Positions 1-6,148 of a stretch of 17,317 nucleotides of DNA are shown in pieces. The translations under genes and the position numbers were made by a program. Each line of letters begins with the position of its first letter. Position 1 is the first letter of the stretch. This DNA comes from Saprospiraceae bacterium. GTDB taxonomy: Bacteria > Bacteroidota > Bacteroidia > Chitinophagales > Saprospiraceae. The notes beneath the pieces were generated by a model. That model searched no databases. It saw only the letters and a program-made list of their open reading frames with translations, and was not told the DNA's origin. The stretch covers positions 1 through 17,317 of the forward strand of contig JABDJE010000240.1 in the NCBI GenBank assembly GCA_013002625.1, in the 5' to 3' direction.

Positions 1-1
1 G

Positions 2-331
2 AATGTGGGTAATCTTGAAATTTTCAAATTAGAGAAAAACCTATCTTCTTTAGCAAGTATATCTGGTGCAGCGCCAATGATTGGATTCTTTGGAACGGTA
101 ACAGGTATGATCCTAGCTTTCTACAAAATGGCAAGTGAGCAAAATGTAACACCAGATGTTTTAGCGGGCGGTATTTATACTGCTTTGATTACAACGGCAC
201 TTGGGTTGTTCATTGGTATTCTTTCATTTGTTGGGTATAACTATTTGGTGGCGAGCGTTGAAAAAGTAATCCACAAAATGGAAATGACTTCTATAGAATT
301 CATGGATTTACTTCAAGAGCCAACAGCATAA
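2..331 (+). CDS. exbB: MotA/TolQ/ExbB proton channel family protein, C-terminal part
   Basis: This is the 3' part of an inner-membrane proton-channel subunit; the frame is open to the left edge, so the true start lies outside the window. Two hydrophobic segments are visible. One starts near the Gly-Ala-Ala-Pro and carries the GFFGTVTGMI motif; the other runs through GGIYTALITTALGLFIGIL. Small residues and threonines in these positions are typical of the pore-lining helices TM2 and TM3 of ExbB/TolQ. The family forms a pentamer around ExbD/TolR helices and couples proton flow to TonB- or Tol-type work at the outer membrane. The exbD pair and a TonB-like gene follow at once (first exbD 9 bp downstream), so ExbB is favoured over TolQ or MotA. 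A GTG at position 5 is in frame but is almost certainly internal. Confidence 0.93.
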   Translation, partial: NVGNLEIFKLEKNLSSLASISGAAPMIGFFGTVTGMILAFYKMASEQNVTPDVLAGGIYTALITTALGLFIGILSFVGYNYLVASVEKVIHKMEMTSIEFMDLLQEPTA

Positions 332-340
332 AATAATAGA

Positions 341-730
341 ATGAAGAAACGTAATAAAGTCAGCGCAGAATTTAGTATGTCCTCTTTAACGGACATCATC
401 TTTCTATTACTGATTTTCTTTATGCTTACTTCTTCCATGGTTCAAATCAATGTGTCTTTACCTGAGTCTGATAGCAAGACAGTAGCTCCCAGCGATCTGA
501 TTGTAATGATGACAAAGGATGGAAACCTGACTTTCAATGGGAAAAAGACAAGTAAGTCTGCATTGAAGAATCAAATAAGATCTGAAATTTCACAAATGAC
601 CAATAAGGAAAATGCCGCCATTTCTATCGTTGCAGAAGTTGGTATTCCGTGGTCACGTGTGAATGATATTATAAAAATTGCCTCTGAACTTAAAGTCAAG
701 GCACATATAGCGACACAACCAAGAAAATAA
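341..730 (+). CDS. exbD: Biopolymer transporter ExbD, first paralog
   Basis: A 129-residue ExbD/TolR family protein: a short cytoplasmic N-terminus, one transmembrane helix (about residues 18-37) and a periplasmic domain. Asp18, at the start of the helix in the LTDIIFLLLIFFML context, matches the essential protonatable aspartate of ExbD (Asp25 in E. coli). It would sit inside the ExbB pentamer and transmit proton motive force to the TonB-like protein encoded 450 bp downstream. The gene starts 9 bp after the ExbB stop, and its own stop overlaps the next start as TAATG, which suggests translational coupling. Residues 6-34 are identical to residues 8-36 of the next gene product, while the periplasmic halves differ greatly. 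TolR is the alternative name, but the TonB neighbour favours ExbD. Confidence 0.95.
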   Translation: MKKRNKVSAEFSMSSLTDIIFLLLIFFMLTSSMVQINVSLPESDSKTVAPSDLIVMMTKDGNLTFNGKKTSKSALKNQIRSEISQMTNKENAAISIVAEVGIPWSRVNDIIKIASELKVKAHIATQPRK

Positions 731-1119
731 TGGGATTAAAAAAGAGACAAAAGGTAAGTGCAGAATTTAGTATGTCCTCTTTGACGGACATCATATTCCT
801 TTTGTTAATATTTTTTATGTTAACCTCTTCGATGGTTGTACCGAATGCATTGAATTTAAAAATGCCTGGTCGATCAAAAACATCCAATCAACCCAAATAT
901 CCTCCGGTGGAAGTACGCATTGATCGATCCGGAAAATATACCCTCGATGGGCAAACCGCCTCAAGAACTGAAATCGAACGGCATATACGAGATATTAAGC
1001 GAAGCCGTCAAAAAGTTTCCATGGTTATCTATCCAAATCAAACCGCAGGTCAGGAATATGTTGTAGCCATTCTTGATATTGCTTACCGATACCATGTAGA
1101 TGCAGTCATGGGAGACTAA
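730..1119 (+). CDS. exbD: Biopolymer transporter ExbD, second paralog
   Basis: A second 129-residue ExbD/TolR family protein with the same layout as the preceding gene: a basic N-terminus, a single membrane helix from about residue 20 with the conserved Asp20, and a periplasmic domain. The ATG shares one base with the upstream stop codon. The membrane segment is identical in protein to the first paralog although about 16 bases differ there, all silently, so this is an old duplication held by selection rather than a recent copy. The periplasmic half (from about residue 37) is clearly diverged and more basic. Tandem exbD pairs beside exbB and tonB are common in Bacteroidota; the two may form a mixed dimer in one ExbB channel, which is inference. 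A 63-bp gap separates it from the TonB-like gene. Confidence 0.95.
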   Translation: MGLKKRQKVSAEFSMSSLTDIIFLLLIFFMLTSSMVVPNALNLKMPGRSKTSNQPKYPPVEVRIDRSGKYTLDGQTASRTEIERHIRDIKRSRQKVSMVIYPNQTAGQEYVVAILDIAYRYHVDAVMGD

Positions 1120-1182
1120 TTCTGGTATATTTATTGTAATAATAGCTGAAAAACAGCGTTTTAAATATTACGATAATTTTTT

Positions 1183-2001
1183 ATGCAACACACAGTTCAA
1201 ATTAACGACAAAGATAAGAAGCAAAGAAGTCTCCTTTTGAGCATACTGTTCCATGTATTGCTATTATTGTTTTTATTACTTCCATGCTTCAGTTACTTTG
1301 ACCCACCCAAACCTATTCAGGGCATCACCATTTTGCTGGGTGAGGAAACCGAAGAAGAGATTGATGAAATAAAATCTACGACTGATGCAAAATCCAATTC
1401 CAGCCCAGAAAAGGTGGAAGAGGAGAAGCCCAAAAAAGTAGTTAACAAACCCGCGCCCAGCGCCAATGTTAAAAGTAAAACTACCACTGATTCAGCACCT
1501 GTAGTGGTAGAAAAGAAAAAGGAAGAAACCAAAAAGATCGAAGAATCAAAACCAACAGCTGAAGAAATAGCTGCGGCTAAAGCTGCTGAAGAAGCACAAA
1601 AAAAGAAGGAAGCAAAAGAAAGGTTTGGTTCTCTTTTTAATAAGAATAATGATTCAGAAAATAGTTCATCTAAAGGCAACCCATCCGGTATGCCGGATGC
1701 ATCCTCTCTTGAAGGATTGTCAGAAGCTTACGGTAAAGCTGGAGAAGGACTTGAGGACCGGGGGATAGTTTATCAACCACAAATAACAGATAATACGCAA
1801 AAGACCGGACGTGTGGTTGTTAGAATTTGTGTAGACAATGAAGGTCAGGTGATCAGTGCGCGATATACACAAAAGGGATCAACAACCACCGACAGCCATC
1901 TGATCAAGTTGGCCGAAAGAAGTGCCAGACAGTATAAATTTGGTAAGAGTCCGTTGGATGAACAATGCGGTAATATCGTTATCGATTTCAAGTTGAAATA
2001 A
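1183..2001 (+). CDS. tonB: TonB-like energy transducer
   Basis: A 272-residue TonB/TolA-type protein that would link the ExbB-ExbD motor to outer-membrane receptors. An N-terminal signal anchor (about residues 17-36) contains Ser20 and His24 in the SxxxH spacing known from the E. coli TonB helix (Ser16, His20). A long periplasmic linker (about 55-150) is rich in Lys, Glu, Ala and Pro. The C-terminal domain (about 205-272) begins with GRVVVRICVDNEG and ends in a beta-strand, as in TonB C-terminal domains. Two cysteines there, Cys216 and Cys262, could form a disulfide. It ends the left operon; an intrinsic terminator of the opposing gene follows directly. TolA is an alternative, but no pal or tolB gene is nearby. 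The ATG is preceded by an AT-rich stretch and no clear Shine-Dalgarno. Confidence 0.9.
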   Translation: MQHTVQINDKDKKQRSLLLSILFHVLLLLFLLLPCFSYFDPPKPIQGITILLGEETEEEIDEIKSTTDAKSNSSPEKVEEEKPKKVVNKPAPSANVKSKTTTDSAPVVVEKKKEETKKIEESKPTAEEIAAAKAAEEAQKKKEAKERFGSLFNKNNDSENSSSKGNPSGMPDASSLEGLSEAYGKAGEGLEDRGIVYQPQITDNTQKTGRVVVRICVDNEGQVISARYTQKGSTTTDSHLIKLAERSARQYKFGKSPLDEQCGNIVIDFKLK

Positions 2002-2033
2002 AAAACCCCAGCCAACTATGAAGCGGCCAGGGC
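1999..2033 (-). terminator. Intrinsic terminator of the thioredoxin-like gene
   Basis: Read on the minus strand, CCCTGGCC (2032-2025) can pair with GGCTGGGG (2013-2006) as an 8-bp stem with two G-U pairs and an 11-base loop, followed at once by a run of T's (2005-2000). On the plus strand the same bases give two C-A mismatches and no T tract, so it serves the minus-strand gene ending at 2058. The T run abuts the stop codon of the convergent TonB-like gene. Confidence 0.7.
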
Positions 2034-2057
2034 TTGATTATATTTTCACGTGTTAGA

Positions 2058-2597
2058 TTATTCTGAGTCCCTCAGAAATTCATTCCACGACTTTTCCTTG
2101 TAAACTTCTTTACTCGCAAATTCCAGTTCCTTTCTTAACTGAATTGCTTCTTTATATCCTGGAGAAACCATTATTCTAGAGAATGTCTCGTCCAAAAGTA
2201 CAAAAGAAGGGAAGCTCATTCTGCCATCCAATAGCGCATAGGCCAATTGATGCACGCCATTTCTTCCTCTGTTGGGAACAAATTTGAAGTCGCTGCCATT
2301 AAAGTTGATGTTTTCTCTCTGCTCAGCATCAAGCTTAACAGCATAGAAATTATCACCTAATTCTTTGATAATGGATTCATCTAAAAATGTGGTTCTATCC
2401 ATCTTCTTGCAGTATCCGCACCATTTGGTGTATACATCCACAAAAATTTTCTTCGGATTTTCTTTGTTTGCTTCAGTTGCTTCTTCCCAGGTCATCCATT
2501 GGATTTGATCAGTTGTTGATGTTTGGTCTTTTTGATCAACCATTACAAAAGCTGAAGCACCAAGGAAAACTAAAAGTAGTAATGTTAAAATTCTCAT
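2058..2597 (-). CDS. Periplasmic thioredoxin-like protein (CxxC)
   Basis: A 179-residue thioredoxin-fold protein of the Thioredoxin_7-like group. Residues 1 to about 20 form a hydrophobic signal sequence, so it is expected outside the cytoplasm. The redox motif is Cys60-Gly-Tyr-Cys63 in the context KWCGYCKKM, and Pro130 (MSFPSF) fits the cis-proline facing the active site. The YTKWCGYC form resembles the DUF255/thioredoxin-like reductases of Bacteroidota rather than classical TrxA (WCGPC). Likely role: disulfide reduction or isomerisation of exported proteins; the substrate is unknown. It is a single gene, convergent with the TonB-like operon, with its own terminator. The ATG at 2597 is chosen because the signal sequence begins there; no Shine-Dalgarno is visible. 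Confidence 0.88.
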   Translation of the reverse strand: MRILTLLLLVFLGASAFVMVDQKDQTSTTDQIQWMTWEEATEANKENPKKIFVDVYTKWCGYCKKMDRTTFLDESIIKELGDNFYAVKLDAEQRENINFNGSDFKFVPNRGRNGVHQLAYALLDGRMSFPSFVLLDETFSRIMVSPGYKEAIQLRKELEFASKEVYKEKSWNEFLRDSE

Positions 2598-2745
2598 CTA
2601 TTCAAAATTTATGTAAAATTAGATATTTATATGTTGCAATTCTGTTAAGCTTAATTTAAAGCTGTTGAGAAATGTCTTTTATTTGATATCGTGATAGCTT
2701 ACAGCATATACCATTCCAGACCAACAACTACCAAGCTTAAATTCT

Positions 2746-2759
2746 ATTTTGTACAAAAT
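2746..2759. promoter_or_regulatory. Perfect 14-bp palindrome upstream of tag
   Basis: ATTTTGTACAAAAT equals its own reverse complement over all 14 bases and ends 31 bp before the tag start codon. The position is where a repressor dimer could cover the promoter. No regulator is identified; it is a candidate operator only. Confidence 0.35.
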
Positions 2760-2790
2760 TTGACATTTTTCAACCAAAATCTCATTTGAA

Positions 2791-3351
2791 ATGGATAAAA
2801 AACGCTGCACATGGTGCTTGAAAGATAAAGTCTACATGGATTACCACGATAATGTATGGGGGGTTCCTGAATTTGATGACGCCAGACTATTTGAGTTTAT
2901 AAATCTTGAAGGCGCTCAGGCGGGATTATCCTGGTATAGTATTTTGGTCAGAAAAGAAGGATATAAAAATGCATTCGCAAATTGGGATGCTGAACAGATT
3001 GCCAGATTCAACGATAAGGATATCAAACGCTTATTAAATGATCCGGGAATTATTAGAAACAAACTCAAGGTGAATGCAACCATTGTGAATGCCAAGGCAT
3101 TCCTCGAAATTCAAAGTAAGGAAGGTTTTTCAAATTACTTATGGGACTTTGTCGGAGGTAAACCAATCATTAATAATTGGACAGCACACAGTGAAATTCC
3201 GGCAACAACAGAACTTTCTCAGACAATAAGTAAGGATTTAAAATCCAGGGGTTTTAAGTTTGTTGGACCAACAATTGTGTATGCCTTTATGCAGGCTGTA
3301 GGCATAGTAGATGACCATGTATTAAGTTGTTGGAAGCGGACGGAACCCTAG
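2791..3351 (+). CDS. tag: DNA-3-methyladenine glycosylase I
   Basis: A 186-residue Tag enzyme, the usual length (E. coli Tag is 187). It removes 3-methyladenine from alkylated DNA to start base excision repair in the cytoplasm. The family signature YHDNVWGVP is present, followed by LEGAQAGLSW with Glu40 at the position of the functional Glu38 of E. coli Tag. The zinc ligands are recognisable as Cys6, His19, His176 and Cys180, the last two in DDHVLSC. The segment RGFKFVGPTIVYAFMQAVG matches the conserved C-terminal helix. It appears to be a single-gene unit, 107 bp ahead of the PhoX-type gene. A perfect palindrome at 2746-2759 lies in its promoter region and could be an operator; whether it responds to alkylation cannot be told. 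Confidence 0.97.
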   Translation: MDKKRCTWCLKDKVYMDYHDNVWGVPEFDDARLFEFINLEGAQAGLSWYSILVRKEGYKNAFANWDAEQIARFNDKDIKRLLNDPGIIRNKLKVNATIVNAKAFLEIQSKEGFSNYLWDFVGGKPIINNWTAHSEIPATTELSQTISKDLKSRGFKFVGPTIVYAFMQAVGIVDDHVLSCWKRTEP

Positions 3352-3404
3352 TAATAATTTCTTAATACTGTTTTTTTTGATAAAAGCTTACATTAGCAAA
3401 CTTT

Positions 3405-3430
3405 ACCTTCAGAATTGCGTTTATGAAGGT
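3405..3430. promoter_or_regulatory. Small inverted repeat upstream of the PhoX-type gene
   Basis: ACCTTC (3405-3410) and GAAGGT (3425-3430) form a 6-bp inverted repeat with a 14-base spacer, 27 bp before the start codon. It could be an operator or a leader hairpin, or chance. No pho-box assignment is made. Confidence 0.2.
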
Positions 3431-3457
3431 TAAAATATACCAATTAATTTAATCGAA

Positions 3458-5050
3458 ATGGAAAGGAGAAAATTTATTGAATTTTTGGGCAAAGGTGTTG
3501 TAACCACTTCATTATTACCACCATTTATCAGCTCGTGCAATAGAATTGGTTCGGAAAGAATATTCAAGATAAATTCAATGACCAAAGGTATAAGCCCTAC
3601 GAATGCGGACGATCTTGTCTTGGCTGAGGGTTTAACTTACGAAGTGCTTTTGACCTTTGGGCAAAAGATTAGCGATAAGGACACATTTGGATCAGACAAC
3701 GACTATATAGCTTTTGTACCTGGTGACAATGAAAATGAAGGGACACTATGGGTAAACCATGAATCTGTGACCTCGATATTTGTTTCACGATTTACAGGAG
3801 GAGAGAAAACAAAAGAGCAGGTAGATACAGAGATGTACAACATGGGTGGCAGCATTGTGAAAATAAAAAAGGAAAATGGGTCATGGAACATTGACTACAA
3901 CAATCCTGTAAACAGAAGGCTGAATGCATTCACGGAAATACCATTCAACTGGGATAGTCAAATTAAAGGTACAACAAAGGCCATCGGTACGCTTGAAAAT
4001 TGCGCCGGGGGAATCACACCATGGGGCACAATTCTTACCTGTGAAGAAAACTACCATAACTGTTTTGGAGAACGGAATTTTGAAACAGGCGAAATCAAGT
4101 ATTCCAGTTGGAGTAAACAATGGCACAAGCATTACGATCGTCCACCAGAACATTACGGGTGGGTTGTAGAAGTAGACCCCGCCACTGGTAAAGCTGAAAA
4201 ACACATTGCGTTGGGTAGGTGTGCGCATGAATGCGCAACTGTTGTTGAATTAGAGGATAAAAGGATCGTTGTGTATACAGGTGATGACAAGGTGGATCAA
4301 TGCATTTATAAATTTATCTCTGATGAACCGGGATCCATGAAATCCGGTACCCTTTATGTCGCCAATACTGATGAAGGGAAGTGGATATCACTTAATATAG
4401 ACGAGCAACCCATTCTAAAAGAAAAATTCAAGGACCAGACTGAAGTCCTCATTCGACTTAGAGAAGCTGCAGCGCTTGTAGGTGGCACCCCACAAGCGAG
4501 ACCTGAGGATATTGAGATAGATCCCGTTACAGGGAATGTGCTGGTAGCTTTAACCAATAACAAACCCAAAAATGATTATTTCGGAGAGATATTGAAAATA
4601 GAGGAGAAAGATGGTAAATATGATAGTTTGGAATTTACAGCTTCAACATTCCTAACAGGCGGAGAAGAAATGGGATTTGCTTGTCCGGATAATCTTGCGT
4701 TTGATAAGGCTGGTAATTTGTATTTCACTTGCGACATCAGTTCAAGTAGTATGAATAAACCGCCTTATGAGTCTTTTAAAAATAATGGCTTCTTTGTCGT
4801 TCCTCGAACGGGACCGCAAGAAGGTCAAGTTATTCAAATCGCCAGTGGCCCGGTCGATTCTGAGTTAACCGGACCATTTTTTACCCCTGATGGGAAAACA
4901 TTGTTTTTGAGTGTACAACATCCTGGTGATCGAACGAAGTCCTATGATGCTATGACAAGTCACTGGCCTGATGGAGGCAATGCTGAACCCAGACCTTCTG
5001 TTGTAGCGATCAGCGGACCACTCTTGGACCAATTACAAGGATTAAGCTAA
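3458..5050 (+). CDS. PhoX / DUF839 family protein, Tat-type lipoprotein signal
   Basis: A 530-residue protein of the PhoX (DUF839) beta-propeller family, whose founding members are calcium- and iron-dependent alkaline phosphatases. The N-terminus ERRKFIEFLGK has twin arginines (Arg3-Arg4), suggesting Tat export of a folded metalloprotein; it is followed by a lipobox-like ISSC with Cys27, suggesting a lipid anchor. The PhoX hallmark is at about residues 180-198: ENCAGGITPWGT, then TCEEN. Cys182 and Glu196/Glu197 are the expected metal-ligand region. Further conserved blocks are GRCAHE (253-258) and a second half with QARPEDIEIDP and GEEMGFACPDNLAFD. Many DUF839 proteins have untested activity, so phosphatase function is family inference. 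No pho regulators are nearby. Its stop codon abuts the stop codon of the convergent dprA. Confidence 0.88.
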   Translation: MERRKFIEFLGKGVVTTSLLPPFISSCNRIGSERIFKINSMTKGISPTNADDLVLAEGLTYEVLLTFGQKISDKDTFGSDNDYIAFVPGDNENEGTLWVNHESVTSIFVSRFTGGEKTKEQVDTEMYNMGGSIVKIKKENGSWNIDYNNPVNRRLNAFTEIPFNWDSQIKGTTKAIGTLENCAGGITPWGTILTCEENYHNCFGERNFETGEIKYSSWSKQWHKHYDRPPEHYGWVVEVDPATGKAEKHIALGRCAHECATVVELEDKRIVVYTGDDKVDQCIYKFISDEPGSMKSGTLYVANTDEGKWISLNIDEQPILKEKFKDQTEVLIRLREAAALVGGTPQARPEDIEIDPVTGNVLVALTNNKPKNDYFGEILKIEEKDGKYDSLEFTASTFLTGGEEMGFACPDNLAFDKAGNLYFTCDISSSSMNKPPYESFKNNGFFVVPRTGPQEGQVIQIASGPVDSELTGPFFTPDGKTLFLSVQHPGDRTKSYDAMTSHWPDGGNAEPRPSVVAISGPLLDQLQGLS

Positions 5051-6148
5051 CTATACTAAGGCGAACTTTTTTCCAGGTAGAGATCTGATCAATCCTTGAA
5101 ACTCAAGATTAAGCAGTACTGTATTTAATTCAGACATCGGTATTTGGGTTTGATAGTGTAATATGTCTATCTCTATTTCTTGTGCGTGTTGAATTTTATT
5201 AAACACATGACGGCTGACTTCATCTAATTCAAAACCCAGTTCCATCTGAGTAGGGGCAGGTTCCAGGGCCCAGCGCATGATGTAGGCGATATCTTTAACC
5301 GAAGTCAAGAGATGTGCTTTATGAGTCTTGATGAGGTGATTACAACCCGTAGAGTTTTTATCCTTAATCCTGCCTGGCACAGCAAACACATCCTTGTTAT
5401 ATTGATTTGCAAACTCCGCTGATATCATTGAACCGCCCTTGATTTCAGATTCAATGATGATGGTCACATCTGAAATACCAGCAATTATTCTATTGCGCAT
5501 TGGGAAGTTTTCCTTGTCCGGCTTTGTCCCCAAATGAAATTCCGATAACAATGCGCCTTGATTAATGATTGATTTTGCAAGTGACTTGTTGGTAGAAGGA
5601 TAAATCCAATCCAATCCTGAACCCAGCACCGCAATTGTTGGAAGCCCGGAATTCAGCGCTTCATGATGTGCAATGGTATCTATGCCATAAGCTAAGCCGC
5701 TGACAATTGTGCAATCGTGGGCTTTCAAATCTTGGACCACCTGGCGACACACTTCCTGGCCATATTTACTTGGTGTGCGCGTTCCTACAATTGAAACATG
5801 TTTGTGTCTGTTCAATTCCAAACCGCCTTTTTGAAATAAAATCAATGGGCTGTCCGGATAATGCTTTAATCTATGAGGGTAGGCTTGATCGGTATAGAAC
5901 AATATCTCGATATCCGAAGTCCTAATTTTTTTCAATAAGTATTCTGCTTCAACTAAAAGCATTTTGTCCTTTATAGCTTCAATTCTGGCAGGGCCTATTC
6001 CAGGAACTTTCCGTAATTGAGATACCTTGGTCTTAAAGACACCGCTTGCACTGCCACAATACGATACGAGAGTTCGGGCAGATACGTAACCAATGCCTGG
6101 GATTAGTCCAAGTGCAATTTGATAAAGTTGTTCTTCCCGATTCATCAT
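5051..6148 (-). CDS. dprA: DNA-processing protein DprA
   Basis: A 365-residue DprA/Smf protein, a typical length. In transformable bacteria it loads RecA on incoming single-stranded DNA. Domains in order: an N-terminal SAM/helix-hairpin-helix region (about 10-60, with VPGIGPARIEAI); a Rossmann-like core (about 85-290) with SIVGTRTPSKYG (119-130), SGLAYGIDTIAHHEAL (150-165), VLGSGLDWIYP (174-184) and FPMRNRIIAGIS (215-226); and a C-terminal winged-helix DprA domain (about 305-365). The start ATG overlaps the stop of the upstream membrane-protein gene as ATGA; a second ATG directly follows, so the start may be one codon later. The two genes are probably co-transcribed. Its stop codon touches the stop codon of the convergent PhoX-type gene, so any terminator would lie inside that gene. 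Confidence 0.97.
   Translation of the reverse strand: MMNREEQLYQIALGLIPGIGYVSARTLVSYCGSASGVFKTKVSQLRKVPGIGPARIEAIKDKMLLVEAEYLLKKIRTSDIEILFYTDQAYPHRLKHYPDSPLILFQKGGLELNRHKHVSIVGTRTPSKYGQEVCRQVVQDLKAHDCTIVSGLAYGIDTIAHHEALNSGLPTIAVLGSGLDWIYPSTNKSLAKSIINQGALLSEFHLGTKPDKENFPMRNRIIAGISDVTIIIESEIKGGSMISAEFANQYNKDVFAVPGRIKDKNSTGCNHLIKTHKAHLLTSVKDIAYIMRWALEPAPTQMELGFELDEVSRHVFNKIQHAQEIEIDILHYQTQIPMSELNTVLLNLEFQGLIRSLPGKKFALV

Noticed and set aside
1317..1679. Long open frame antisense to the TonB linker
   Set aside because: It is the mirror of a Glu/Lys/Ala-rich low-complexity linker, giving a Ser/Phe-rich protein without family features.
3881..4228. Open frame antisense to the PhoX-type gene
   Set aside because: It is a shadow of a gene with strong family motifs, and no start context or homology was recognised.
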